64,000 bases of DNA from Botryosphaeria dothidea (Eukaryota > Ascomycota > Dothideomycetes > Botryosphaeriales > Botryosphaeriaceae), in assembly GCA_011503125.2 (NCBI GenBank), contig WWBZ02000040.1, positions 4,154,001 through 4,218,000 on the forward strand. The letters run 5' to 3'. The notes under the pieces are model-generated. The model had not been told where the DNA came from and searched no databases. It was given only the letters and a program-made list of their open reading frames with translations. Made by a program: the position numbers and the translations under genes. This document shows, piece after piece, positions 44,259 through 55,552 of the stretch; positions within the stretch are counted from its first letter, which is position 1; each line of letters opens with the position of its first letter.

Positions 44259-45245
44259 TCAACCACTTTTGGCACCCGGGTTCTGCAGAGTGAGAACACC
44301 GGGGCGGTAGGGCAAAAGGTCGTAGCTGGTGCTCTTGCTGGGGTCTCGTCCCTGATAGAGGAGCTGCAGGTTGCACGGATCGACTGTGGAAGTTTGATCC
44401 GGGTTGCTGCGGACCAGGTCACCGTGGGAGATGTCGTTGGTCCAGGTTGCACCGCTGTTGGCCTTGCCGGCGAAGGGGTTGCTCTCGGTCGCGGCCTGCG
44501 CTGTCCATGAACCGCTCAGACTGGTGGCCGTGAAAGAGCGGAAGTACCGTCCGTTGGCGCCCTGGGCCTCGACTATCATAAGATATTTGTTCTGGCCCTG
44601 CAGGGTGTAGACCTGGACTGCTTCGAACAATTTGGCCGTCGTATCACTCATGATCACCGTTGAGGCGGTGCCGAAGCTTCCCGGGAAGTTTCCAATGGGC
44701 ATACTGGCCCGGTATATTTTCCCGTTGTCTCCTGCGAAGAAGAGGTACATGTTCTGGCTGTCACCGATGACTGTCTGGTCGATTGGGCCCGTGCTGGATC
44801 CCGAGATGGTTCCAGAGAAGAGCGGCTGTGGCGATGACCACCCGTTCGCATTGGTGGGGTCGCTGGATGTCCGGTAGGAGAATGTAGTCGGACCCCATTG
44901 ATGAGCGAGAATCCAGACACTCTTAGGCGCAAAGTAGAAAAGGGTTGCAGCAACAGCGCTCGAGCTCATGGTGTTTTGGCTTGCCGAGGACATCTGAGAC
45001 CAGTCGGAGAAGAGGCCGAAGTTCATGGAGCCGTAGGCGGAAGAACTGTGGTCTGAGGCATACACTAGATGTTTGCCCTGGTAAACAACGTTGGTGAAGT
45101 CCTTGAGCGCTACCCAGCCATTCTTTGGCTCTGTCAGCGCACCAGTTGACGACCATTTGTATGACGATGGAAGAGCGCAGGTTGCTGCGTCGGCAACAGA
45201 TGTGAGCAACACAACAAAGCCGGCATTGGGGATGGAAAGCTTCAT
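44259..45245 (-). CDS. GH62 alpha-L-arabinofuranosidase, secreted
   Basis: A single 328-codon exon with signal peptide ([20 protein letters not shown]) and mature start at CALPSSYKW. Family sequence runs throughout: [21 protein letters not shown] (catalytic base Asp region), [26 protein letters not shown] (the pKa-modulating Asp), [22 protein letters not shown] (the acid Glu), [14 protein letters not shown], and SHGDLVR with [11 protein letters not shown] at the end. GH62 enzymes release arabinose side chains from arabinoxylan outside the cell. No carbohydrate-binding module is attached. The start at 45245 is chosen over a longer upstream frame because only it yields the signal peptide and family-length protein. 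A GGCTAAA box lies about 440 bp upstream. Confidence 0.95.
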   Translation of the reverse strand: MKLSIPNAGFVVLLTSVADAATCALPSSYKWSSTGALTEPKNGWVALKDFTNVVYQGKHLVYASDHSSSAYGSMNFGLFSDWSQMSSASQNTMSSSAVAATLFYFAPKSVWILAHQWGPTTFSYRTSSDPTNANGWSSPQPLFSGTISGSSTGPIDQTVIGDSQNMYLFFAGDNGKIYRASMPIGNFPGSFGTASTVIMSDTTAKLFEAVQVYTLQGQNKYLMIVEAQGANGRYFRSFTATSLSGSWTAQAATESNPFAGKANSGATWTNDISHGDLVRSNPDQTSTVDPCNLQLLYQGRDPSKSTSYDLLPYRPGVLTLQNPGAKSG

Positions 45246-46687
45246 TGTGCAGTTTGTTCGTGGCAAGGACAGAGGAAGAGACTGGTACCAGGCGGATGGG
45301 AATTTGAGTTTTGACACTGTTTCAAAGGACCACGGAGTTCTTAAATGCTGTAGAGCCTGGCCGTTGCACCACCTATTTCCCATCAATAACACCCCACATC
45401 TTCGTATTTTGTTTCGATTCATCCGCTCGCATGTAGGCTTAATATAAGTAAATAATCTGGGGAATTTATTCCAGCCCACATATACGCACGGCTTGGTCCC
45501 ACGTTTGTTTCAGTTGTTTCACGAACGAGGGCATCCGAGTACGGAATACGGAGGATACGGAGTACGTTCAATACGGAACACGGTAGCTGAAGCTAACTTA
45601 CAAAATCGATTTCATGTTGACCGAAAGCGTCGATCACATCCGAAATGCTCAGATCCACCGGACTCAGGTGGATTTAGCGGATTTAGCCGCCAGGTAAAAG
45701 CTTTCCGGGTAAGTTTAAAAAGAAGCTTAACACACGGATCTACACCATCTCCCACCGCCCATGCACCATTTAAGTAATAGCCCTTGCGAACTCCCCGCCG
45801 TCTTTATTTTCAATGATCGACTCATGGAAGCCATTCTAGAGCCTCAACGACGTGTCAAACCCCACAATCCGAAGTGCGTCGGCTAAGTTCGTTTTTCTAC
45901 ATCTGAAGATGCGGAGAGATGGGTAATCTTTGATCTCTGGAGCTAGAAACTGTCAAAGCCGTGTCATCTCGGCTGGGAGAAGCACCAATCGCGAAGTTCT
46001 GAACTTACGCAAACTGATCTTGGTCGTTACCCTAGCGAAGCCAGGAGCTTTTAATTAAGACGGAGATATTTATCATGGTATTCCTCGGCTCAGTGTTTTC
46101 GTTCCGATTCCCACGAGGCCGTTGTTGGCCCACCATACCCGTCAGCAAAGTTTCGATCTCGTTGTCGTGGATTGCGTTTAATGCTGGTGCTAATTTTGGT
46201 TTGTATAACCATTTCAGGAATGTCAATGACCCGGCGCTCCTTTTACAGTCGTATGACCTGAAACTCCTCATGTTTCCTTTCTCAATATTTGCGACGACTG
46301 TTTCATCCCTGCCAGACAACGGAAACGACAGAACAGTGCTTTTTTATGCGTGATTGATATTTTTTATCCATCTGACGCAGCTGTATTGCCTACTTTAACA
46401 CGATTTCTTTCGAAAATTCATACATGTACTATCATCGCGCGATTTTTGAGTGCGGCAGTTTAATACAGAAGCTGAACCGAGGCCCAGTTGATGAAAATTA
46501 GCGTGATTTTTGCCCGCCTTCGACAAGCAGATACGAGAGATGGCCGAACAATTCGACTGCTGCCTAGTTTCAGCCCCGCATTTTCTCACGCCTGCCTCAA
46601 CACCATCACCATCTGATAGCCACCCATCTACAGGCTGAAGACAGAGTGTGGCAAACTACTCTACCGGATCCGAAATCAAAAAGAATC
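45246..46687. other. 1.4 kb divergent intergenic region
   Basis: Between the start codons of GH62 (-) and the short-chain dehydrogenase (+). A TA-rich box (AATATAAGTAAATA) near 45440 could be the GH62 TATA region. A short repeated unit ACGGA(A/G)TACGGA-like occurs around 45540-45580. No gene is supported; frames at 46032-46353 lack domains. Confidence 0.45.
45682..45688 (-). promoter_or_regulatory. possible XlnR-type site (GGCTAAA)
   Basis: On the GH62 coding strand the sequence reads GGCTAAA, matching the GGCTAA/GGCTAR core bound by XlnR/Xyr1 in xylanolytic gene promoters. It lies 437 bp upstream of the GH62 start. A single 7-mer can occur by chance; the gene function makes it worth noting. 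Confidence 0.3.
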
Positions 46688-47489
46688 ATGGCTGCTGCAG
46701 AAAAAATACTTGTTCTGGTCACCGGCGGTAAGCTGCCTCCTTCCCTGCTTTACGCTCCTCGCTAACCGTTACTGCAAAGCAACCAGTGGCATCGGCTTCG
46801 AGCTCGCCGCCCAGCTCATGGAGCGGAGCTCTTCCTACCATGTCCTTGTAGGAGCAAGATCTCCCGAGAAAGGGAGTGTATCCGTTGAAGATCTGCGGTC
46901 TCGCAACCTGCCGGGCTCAGCCGAGATGCTTGAGATAGACGTCACCAAAGACGAAACCATCGAGCGCGCAGTTGCTGCCGTGGAGCACAGCCATGGGAGA
47001 TTGGACGTGCTTGTGAACAATGCCGGCGTATCAGCCATGACCCCCCCGCTGCGCCAACAGATGCGGGACACCTTCGATACCAACGCCATTGGGCCGGCTG
47101 TTGTGACCAGAGCGTTCGCGCCGCTCCTCCACAAGTCAGCTGCTTCGCCAGCTCGGGTGGTCAACATTTCCAGCATCGCCGGGTCTATTTCCGACCGCCT
47201 GGATCCTTCTTCAATCGTCTACAATTACCAACAGGTGCAATACCAAGCAAGCAAGGCTGCGCTCAACATGGTCACCGCCTGCCAGGTCTACGATTTCTCA
47301 TCTGCCCATGTCAAAATCTTCGCCTACGACACTGGCTTTACACAGTCGAACTTGGGGCCTGAGAATAAGGCAGAGTTTGGCGCAAAGCCTGTGTCGGAGG
47401 CTGTCCGGCCCTTGATTGACGTGTTGGAAGGCAAACGGGATCAAGAGGCGGGAAAACTCTTGCATGAAGCAGGTTTCTATTCCTGGTAG
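46688..47489 (+). CDS. short-chain dehydrogenase/reductase
   Basis: Exons 46688-46727 and 46780-47489 (intron GTAAGC...CTAAC...AAAG) encode 249 residues, standard for a classical SDR. The cofactor motif VTGATSGIG is formed across the intron. NNAG near residue 89, the catalytic Ser in VVNISSIAGS and Y-Q-A-S-K (YxxxK) follow in order. An Arg in the first beta-alpha turn (GARSPEKG) suggests NADP(H). The substrate is unknown. This is the last gene before the repeat block; it appears intact and has normal composition, so repeat-directed mutation has not obviously leaked into it. Confidence 0.9.
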
Positions 47490-47665
47490 GAACTTTGCCT
47501 CGTTCTCATGTATTACCTAGCTATCACCACGAAGTTAGCTAGACACAAGTAGCGTTACGAGGGGTTAAGCGGTCACGTGATGCTGCCCGACTATACTAAA
47601 ACATAAAATAACTAGTATTATATAAAAGAACTAAAATAATAATTTTTATCTTTTTATTCTTTACT
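47490..47665. repeat. AT-rich repeat scrap at the gene/repeat border
   Basis: From about 47580 composition switches to TA-rich sequence that continues, after the Gypsy insertion, at 53430. The pieces flanking the Gypsy (…CTTTACT before, CTTTTAAATC after) probably belong to one older repeat, perhaps the 5' part of the LINE-like element. Confidence 0.5.
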
Positions 47666-47670
47666 ATTAT

Positions 47671-48042
47671 TGTCATAAACGTGGCTTGCTTAGACCCCTT
47701 ACCTCTCGTTTACCTTCGTTAATTTAAAATCCAGATCTAGACTTACCTGCTTATAAATCAGGAAGCTAGTATTTTAGTTCGTTCTTTATGTATATAAAGC
47801 TCGCCCCTCTGCTTTGTAGTTAGTTCTTTAGTCTAGCAATAAGTATTCCTCGCGTATAACTTGGTACGCCTTAAATTAGACCTTGCTTGCCTCCCTCGTC
47901 CCTCGTCCCTCGTCCCTCGTCTTTCGCACCTTATACCCTCGCCCTTTGAACTACACCCTTATACTTCGGCATTGCTTTACCCCTACTGCCTTTACCGGCT
48001 TCGTTATCTCGTCTCTCCGCCCTCTAAGGTCCGTTTATTACA
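47671..48042 (+). repeat. Gypsy 1, 5' LTR (372 bp)
   Basis: Contains a TATA-like box (GTATATAAAGC near 47792) and a four-unit CCCTCGT tandem at about 47895-47920 shortly downstream, probably in the R/U5 part. It differs from the 3' LTR at 10 sites, all C/T or G/A at CpA/TpG. In nine of them this copy keeps the unmutated base. Confidence 0.93.
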
Positions 48043-51000
48043 TTTTACTAGACTCTTATCTAGTAGGCCTAAAGCTCTCGTCCAAGCCCAAGACTATAGC
48101 CTTCGAAATGGGAAACGACCCGCCTCCCGACCCTTGGGAGACGCTTTTCCAAATCCTCGATTAAGTCCCTATCCCTGTCAATGCTCGTCCTACCTTCCCT
48201 AAAGATATCCCGGTTTCCCTACGCGTTACCCTTAGCCAGGCGTACGCTAGAGGAAGATAATCCTGCCTAAGATCCGATATCGATTCACCAGTTATCCCTG
48301 AGAATGCTACGAACGCCCAAGTTGCTTGCATCTTTCACTACTACGGTTTCGGCCAAGATAAAGCCTTCGCCCGACTCTAACTACTAGCCCCGAACCTCCC
48401 TGCTAACACTCCGGCTACTACGTCTACAGTATCTTCTTTGAAAACTCCTACCCCTCGTCCCCGCATCCCTAAGGTATCGGATCTAGAACCCTTTAAAGGA
48501 GAACGCACTCGGTTCTAGAACTTCGCCACGCAACTTCAACTCAAATTTGCCTCGGACCTATCTGCCTTTATAACGGATACAGCTAAGATTACCTACGCTG
48601 GTTTATATCTTCGCGATGCGGCTTACACCTAGTTTGCCCCTTACGTCTCTACTTCGAACGGCTCTATAGAATTCGATAACTATAAGTCCTTCTACCAAGC
48701 TCTTAAGGCCGCATTCGACGATTCTAACGCTTACGCAACGGCCGAACGATCCCTCCTCGCACTCAAACAAGATAAGTCCTACTCGGCTTACTACTTACGG
48801 TTCCTCTCGCTTATCACGACCCTCGGTTAGAAAGAAAACGCAGTTAAGATCTACTACTTCCGCCTTGGCCTTAAGGAGAATCTTAAGGACCTTCTTGTTG
48901 GACGTTCTATGCTAATAGAATTCGGAAAATTCGCTGAAACCTGCATTGCGTTGGACAACCAACTCTATGCTCGAATAATTGAGAAAAAGATACCCGTAAC
49001 TCGTATCCCTACCTCGACTCCTCTCTTTACACCAACTGCTCCCCAACCTTCGTCTCCCACGCCAACCTCGATTCCTCAAGGTGAACCTATGGAACTAGAT
49101 GCTACCGCTCGAAAGGCTTACCGGAAAGCTAATAACCTCTGCGCCTACTATGGTGACCCTAACTATTAGGTTAAAGAGTGCCCTAAAGCTAAAGCTAAGG
49201 GGCTTAAACTCAACACGACTTCGCATACACCTACGTTACTAACTACCCTAAATTAACCGATAACACCTCCTATAGCGTTAGTCCTCTACGTATTAAAAAA
49301 CGTAGAAGGCTAGATAGCCCCCGGCACCTACCTAGCCCTTGTCCGATCTCCACTTCGAATTAGTTTTCTATTCTTGCTTCCCTCGCGTCTTTAAATCTTA
49401 GAACACTCTCGTTTTCATCTTTAGAACCCCGTACCCTATAGCCCCGTGCTATAGATCTTAGGAAACGTCCGCTCCTTATCCTTAAATTAGTAGTCAATAA
49501 TAAAATCGAAACTTCGGCTATGTTAGACTCTGGTGCCTCGTCCCTTTTTATAGATAATGCCTTTATTACATCCTATTCGATCCCTACACGCCAAAAACCC
49601 TAAGCTAAATCCCTCGAACTCGCGGACGGATCTATCGCCGGACGGATTACCCACGAGGCCGACCTTTAACTTGATATTGATCAGTATTAAGAACTCGTTA
49701 CCTTCCAAGTAACTAAGCTCGGTTAATACTTAATTATCCTAGGAAAACCCTAGCTAGAACGACATAATCCACACGTCCTATAGTCAAAAAACACGATTAC
49801 CTTCGCCTCCCCTTTTTGCCAAGCAAATTACTTATCTACTCGCCAACCCACAACTACGCTTTCCCCCTCGCCTCCTAATTCGCCTTCGATCTCTTGCGCT
49901 ACTATATCCTACGCCGCCCTTACTTATTACGTCCAACAAGATAAGACTAGGATATACGCCGTATCAATTAAGGAGATCCAAGAACACCTTAATAACCTTA
50001 AGAAAACGGAATAACAAACCCCGGAACAAGAACTCGAAACCCTCCGCTCACGAATCCCCGCTCGATTCCACTATCTTCTTCCCTTCTTTACGAAGAAAGA
50101 GGCCGATAGGCTTCCCCCACATCGATATATTAATTATAAGATTTTATTAGAAGAGGGCAAGAAACCCCCATTCGGTCCTCTCTACTTAATGTCCGATTTA
50201 GAGCTTAAGGCTCTACGTAAATACCTTAATAAAAACCTTAAGAAAGGTTTCATTCGGCCCTCATCCTCATCCTCTACGTCCCCTATTCTCTTTATTAAGA
50301 AGCTAGGTAGCGGCCTTCGTTTTTGCGTGGATTATCGCGAACTGAATGGTATTACGAAAAAGAACCGTTATCTACTCCCCTTAGTCAACGAGACTCTCCG
50401 TCAACTTCAGGGCTCTCGTATTTTTACTCGACTCGACCTTCGCGGTGCTTATAACCTTATCCGGATTAAGGAAGGCTCCGAACACTTAACCGCCTTTAGG
50501 ACTCGCTATAGCCTATACGAATACCTTATTATACCCTTTAGCCTTACGAATGCGCCTGCTACCTGCCAACAATTCGTTAACGATACGCTACGTGAATATC
50601 TTAACCGCTAGTACGTCGTCTATCTAGATAATATCCTTATCTACTCGGAAACTAAGGAGGAGCACCACGAACACGTCCGATTAGTCCTCGAAAAGCTTCG
50701 TAAAGCAGGCTTATACGTTAAAGGCGAAAAATGTAACTTCTATACGACTTCGACTACGTTCCTTAGCTTCGTTATCTCCCTAGACGGTATCTCTATAGAC
50801 CTAGCTAAGGTAGCCGCCGTAAAAGACTAGGAGATTCCCCGCTCAGTTAAAGATCTTCAATCGTTCCTTGGCTTTATAAACTTTTACCGACGATTTATTA
50901 AAGGATACTCTCGAAAAGCTAGAGCCCTCTTTAGGCTCCTAGCTAAGAATATTCGTTTTACTTAGGGAAAAGAATAGGATAAGGCATTTACTTATCTTAA

Positions 51001-53052
51001 GGAAGCCTTCTGCTCTTACCCAATCCTCCGATACTTTAACCCCCAACTCGAAACTATCCTTAAAACCGACTCATCCGACTTTGTTATCTCCGCAATTTTA
51101 TCCTAATAGGTAACCTACGAGGATGGCAGAAGAATCCTACATCCCATCGCCTACTACTCTCGGAAAATAACCCCCGTAGAGCAGAACTATAGTATTAGAG
51201 ATAAGGAACTCTTAGCTATTATAGAAGCCCTAAAGGAATACCGTTCCCTCGTTATTAACCTCTCCTCGCTACTCCTAGTTCTTATAGATTACTCGAATTT
51301 AACTAGCTTTGCCTCTAAGCAAATTCTAAACCGTCGGCAAGTACGCTAGGCAATTAAACTCTCAGAACTCGACTTTAAGATCGTCTACCGCCCAGGAACT
51401 AAGAATCAACGCGCGGATGCGTTAATAAGACGGTTAGGAGACCTCCCTGCTCGAGAGGGGCGCCTACCCCCTACTACGATCCTTACCTCTAAAAAATTCG
51501 AAATTTCGACCCTTATTTCTACTCGATATTTAATCGCTAGGCTAGAACCGTCTCTGGCTAGTAATATTCGCTTAGCACTCGATAAGGATACTCTTAGACA
51601 AGAGATCCTTACTTCACTCGATACCTACGCACTTCGACATCCTAAGGTAGATTTAGACGCATATTCTAAGGATAACGATAGTCTATTACTAGTTAATAGA
51701 CTTATCTATATTCCTGAAGATCTAAGCCTCCGCCAAAGAATTATTAGCTCTCGATACTCGCATCCGGCTACTGGACACCCAGGCCAAGCAGCAACATTTA
51801 AACTCGTTACTCGTAATTTCTAGTGGCCAGGTCTACGCCAGACAGTAGCTCGTTTTATACGAAACTATAAGACCTGCCAAAGAATCAAACCCGCTCGACA
51901 TGCCCCCTATAGATATTTAAAACCCCTTAAAGTGCCACAACGCCGCTAGCAATCCGTTTCTCTTAATTTAATTACGGGACTTCTAACGTCTAACTCGTTC
52001 GATACTATACTAGTAGTCGTAGATCGACTAACTAAAATAGCTCACTTTATCCCTTGCTAAACAACCCTCGATTCGATAGAGCTTACTAAGCTTTATCGAG
52101 ACTACGTTTTTCGACTATATAGCTTACCCGACGACTTCGTATCTAACCGCGGCTCGATTTTTACCTCTAAATTTACTAGAACTCTTAGTAGATCCCTATC
52201 TATTAAGACTAACTTTAGTACGGCTTTCCACCCGTAAACCGACGGCTAGATAGAGCGTATTAACGCTATTCTCGAACAATACCTGCGTGCCTACGTTTCG
52301 TATTAATAAGACGATTAGAACGACTTTCTCTCCCTTACTAAATTCGCTTATAATAATACGATCTCGACCACGACTAAGGTTACACCTTTCTTCGCAAACT
52401 ACGGCTTCCACCCTCGTTATAAGATTCTACAAAAAGACTCGATCTTAGCCCCCCTCGAACCCCTACGCCTCTTCCAAGAGAACCTCGAAAACCTCGAAAA
52501 CTACCTTCGCCAAGAAATTCGATTCGCACAAGACGCCTACGCAGAACAGGCCAATAAAGACCGTATTTCGCCACCCGTCTTTAAGCCTGGTAACCTTATT
52601 TAGCTCCTAAGAAGGCATATCTCGATAACAAGGCCTTCGGATAAACTTAACTTTAAACGCCTTAGCCCCTTTCCTATCCTAGAGAAGATCTCGACCCATG
52701 CCTATCGCCTAGAACTACTAAGGACGATAAAAGTCCACCCTATATTCCACGTCTCTTTACTCGAACCCGCAGCCTCTAACCCCTTGCCTAATTAAGTCCA
52801 ACCTCCGCCCCCGCCCGTTATCGTTAACGGCGAAGAAGAGTACAGGGTAGAAGAGATTCTAGACGTTAAAGCAACCCGGAGACAACTAAAATACCTCGTG
52901 AAATAGACTGGTTACTCGACACTAACCTGGGAACCTTACGACCTTGTTAAAGACCTTAAGGCCCTTAATACGTTCTATAAACGTTACCCTTCGAAACCTC
53001 GATCCTTAAGCTAAAGGCTCGTAGGAACTTACCCCTAGGGAGGAGAGCCTAC

Positions 53053-53424
53053 TATTATAAACGTGGCTTGCTTAGACCCCTTACCTCTCGTTTACCTTCG
53101 TTAATTTAAAATCTAGATCTAGACTTACCTGCTTATAAATTAGGAAGCTAGTATTTTAGTTCGTTCTTTATATATATAAAGCTCGCCCCTCTACTTTATA
53201 GTTAGTTCTTTAGTCTAGCAATAAGTATTCCTCGCGTATAACTTGGTACGCCTTAAATTAGACCTTGCTTGCCTCCCTCGTCCCTCGTCCCTCGTCCCTC
53301 GTCTTTCGCACCTCATACCCTCGCCCTTTAAACTACACCCTTATACTTCGGCATTGCTTTACCCCTACTACCTTTACCGGCTTCGTTATCTCGTCTCTCC
53401 GCCCTCTAAGGTCCGTTTATTACA
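53053..53424 (+). repeat. Gypsy 1, 3' LTR (372 bp)
   Basis: Same length as the 5' LTR and preceded by a purine-rich tract (AGGGAGGAGAGCC) that fits a polypurine primer. It carries nine of the ten LTR-LTR differences as the mutated base, including the terminal TG changed to TA. Confidence 0.93.
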
Positions 53425-53429
53425 ATTAT

Positions 53430-55060
53430 CTTTTAAATCTCTTTTAATATACTACTAGTTTTTTAAAGTATAATAATAAATTTTATTATAGTTTAAACTC
53501 TAAGAGTATCTTAGATAAATTTTATAATAAAATCTTAGATTAATATTACGACGAACCGACCGTATTAGGTTTTAATTAGTATATAAGACTATTCGGCTAA
53601 CCTTCCGCCGACTTATAGTCGATAAAAGATTTAGTAATAATTAGCCTAGTAGCTAATCGCGCTCTAATAACTCTATATATAGATAGATTCGTAATAATTA
53701 AAAGAACTTTAACGTTATATAATATCTACCTACCTATAAAATCGACCTCGAGAAAAAGCGCTAAAACCGATACCGCTCGAAAGCTCTTAATTCCCCTAGC
53801 TAGACCCTCGAATCTTAGCCTCGTAGCTATATGCGCTACTATATAGTCGCGTAGAAAAGAGACGTTTAGGGGCTCTAGAATCTAACGCGAACCTCGTATA
53901 CCTACCCTAACCTTAAACTACTCCCGATTTCTTCTAAATTTTATTCTAGGCTTCTTTAGTATATAAAGAAACCCTAGATAGAGTTATATAGGGATATTCT
54001 TAAGAGAATACCCGCTAGTCCTATTATAGCCCCTTCTACCCCGACTTCCGTAGAATTTTTAAAATCCGCTAAGCCCTACTAAACTTTATTTCGACTACGA
54101 GAACCTATCTAGCGATATACTTCTAGACCCTCTAAGTAGCCTACCGCCTAATAGAGTAATTCTAAGCTTCTCTATTATAAGCCTCTTAGCTCTACTAACG
54201 GAATATAGAACTCTTTAACTAGATTAGACTAAAATTTAAATAGAAGACGTCTAAGAGACTTATACCTAGACTACTACCTCTAAAGCCTAGAGCTAGAAGC
54301 GGATAATTAATCTAACTAGCCTCTTCTCTTCTCCGGTCTTTAGATACTAGATACGTACCCGGTTTACTCCTACGAAGATATTCCGTTCCTCTAGCGAGGC
54401 TCTTAAAGCTACTCTTAACTATCTAATTAAAGCGGCGGATCTCGAAGATAGTAGAGAAAAAAGCTTAGAAATTCTCGACCTTATAAATATCTTCCGCGAA
54501 TATATAGAAAAAGGTATACTAAACCGGTTAAAGTCTATCCTAGCTATCTAAATCCGCTTAATAGAGAATATAATAAGAGTACTAGCTAACCGGTCTAGAG
54601 AACTAGCTAAAACCCTCTAAGGCTATCTAGCTCCTTAGGCCTTCTAAGCTCCTTAGTCTTCCTAAGCTCTCTAGCCCCCCTTATCTCGTTAAAACTTCTA
54701 AACTACTTAGGCCTTCTAAGCTCGTAACCTCTTCTACGCGGAAGTAGTTAAGTAAGAAGAATAGTAAATAGTTTCTCTAATAAAAAGAACTAGGCCGGCC
54801 CTAAAGCCTACCCCGATTAGGGAAAGATAGGTCGTTCTAAAGCCTTAGAACGAGATCTCTATATATCTACTCTACCTCCGTAACGTAATAAACGAAGCCT
54901 TTAAAGCCGAAATTAAATTAAATAACCTAGTTATCTTAACCGTCTCGATATTAGAGAAGAAAAACGTAGTTCTTACGTATATAGAAGCCTATATAGTAGA
55001 CTTTTTAGCTAAGAACTCTACTATTATCTTAAAGATTACCCCTTTCTATAATCTCGAGAT
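53430..55060 (+). mobile_element. LINE-like element remnant, gag-like ORF1 (5' part)
   Basis: Strongly TA-rich and full of TAG stops. Reading through them from about 54370, the + strand gives a coiled, Glu/Lys-rich segment (EALKATLNYLIKAADLEDS), a Pro/Gln/Ala-rich stretch with repeated (A)PQ(A/S)-like units, and then YLRNVINEAFKAEIKLNNLV. That fits the gag-like first ORF of fungal Tad-type LINEs. The frame breaks off at 55060 and resumes at 61449. The family call rests on the overall pattern after allowing for RIP, so it is moderate. Confidence 0.55.
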
Positions 55061-55302
55061 GGCGGGGTAGTATATTAGTAGGGTGTACTTCCACGGTAAC
55101 CTAGCCTTTCTAGGGTAGTATAGGTTCTAAGTTCGAATCTTAGACCGCTTACCTACTCGTGGCATATACGTTCCACGTTAAAAGTATACGTACCCGCGTT
55201 CTCTCTAGCGGTAATAAGGGGGAGAAGGGCCAGCTAGGCGCTTCTAAAAATAAATTTTAAGAGCGCTTTACTAGCGCTTATAAATAGGTAAGCCGGGACT
55301 TC
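55061..55302 (+). mobile_element. tRNA-headed retroposon (SINE-like), left half
   Basis: Starts right after a 16-bp direct repeat TCTATAATCTCGAGAT (55045-55060; second copy at 61433-61448), a length typical of LINE-mediated insertion. The first 90 bases look like a decayed tRNA. A perfect 6-bp T-arm stem, TCTAAG/CTTAGA, closes the loop TTCGAAT (B-box core). An A-box-like stretch lies near the start, and the acceptor ends GCGG/CCGC pair. It is split by Gypsy 2, with the right half at 61163-61432. Confidence 0.55.
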
Positions 55303-55552
55303 TGTGATGGCTTGCATCCGGTGCACTCGCGGAAATACAGTGGCATTACTATCTACGAGAAGACTAAGCTAAAGAGAAAAGGAAGAAAGGTTTAAGCAAG
55401 ATAGCGCTGCTTATATATCTCTCTAGAGTCCCTTTTACTGGTAGCGAGTTGCAGGGTTTTCTTGTTGAGCTTCGTTGAGCTTCAGGGTCCTCTTAACCCA
55501 AGGTCTCGCCGCAGGATCCATCCAAGGCACCCTTAGGGTTCAAACCGTAACA
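55303..55552 (-). repeat. Gypsy 2, 3' LTR (250 bp)
   Basis: Begins TGTGATGG and ends CCGTAACA on the + strand. It differs from the other LTR at 14 positions, all transitions at CpA/TpG. In 13 of them this copy has the unmutated base. Confidence 0.94.

Larger units (their letters stand above)
47671..53424 (+). mobile_element. Ty3/Gypsy chromovirus-type LTR retrotransposon 1 (5,754 bp), RIP-damaged
   Basis: Two 372-bp LTRs (47671-48042 and 53053-53424) with TG...CA ends; the right one reads TA...CA after mutation. They are flanked by the 5-bp target duplication ATTAT at 47666-47670 and 53425-53429. Internal order on the + strand: gag with a decayed CCHC knuckle near 49135-49200, protease (LDSGAS near 49528), reverse transcriptase (ITKKNRYLLPLV near 50350; YLDN in place of YxDD near 50620), RNase H, integrase ([13 protein letters not shown] near 52015; HPQTDG-like block near 52230) and a chromodomain near 52830-52980. 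Internal stops I checked are TAG at expected Gln or Trp positions. No open frame spans any enzyme, so it is non-autonomous. Confidence 0.95.

Noticed and set aside
48909..50611. Separate genes for the 86- and 140-codon frames in Gypsy 1
   Set aside because: They are surviving pieces of gag and reverse transcriptase inside one LTR element with defined ends.
55061..55150. A genuine tRNA gene at the start of the SINE-like element
   Set aside because: The T-arm is good, but the D and anticodon arms do not fold convincingly and the unit sits inside a long target duplication, so a retroposon head fits better.
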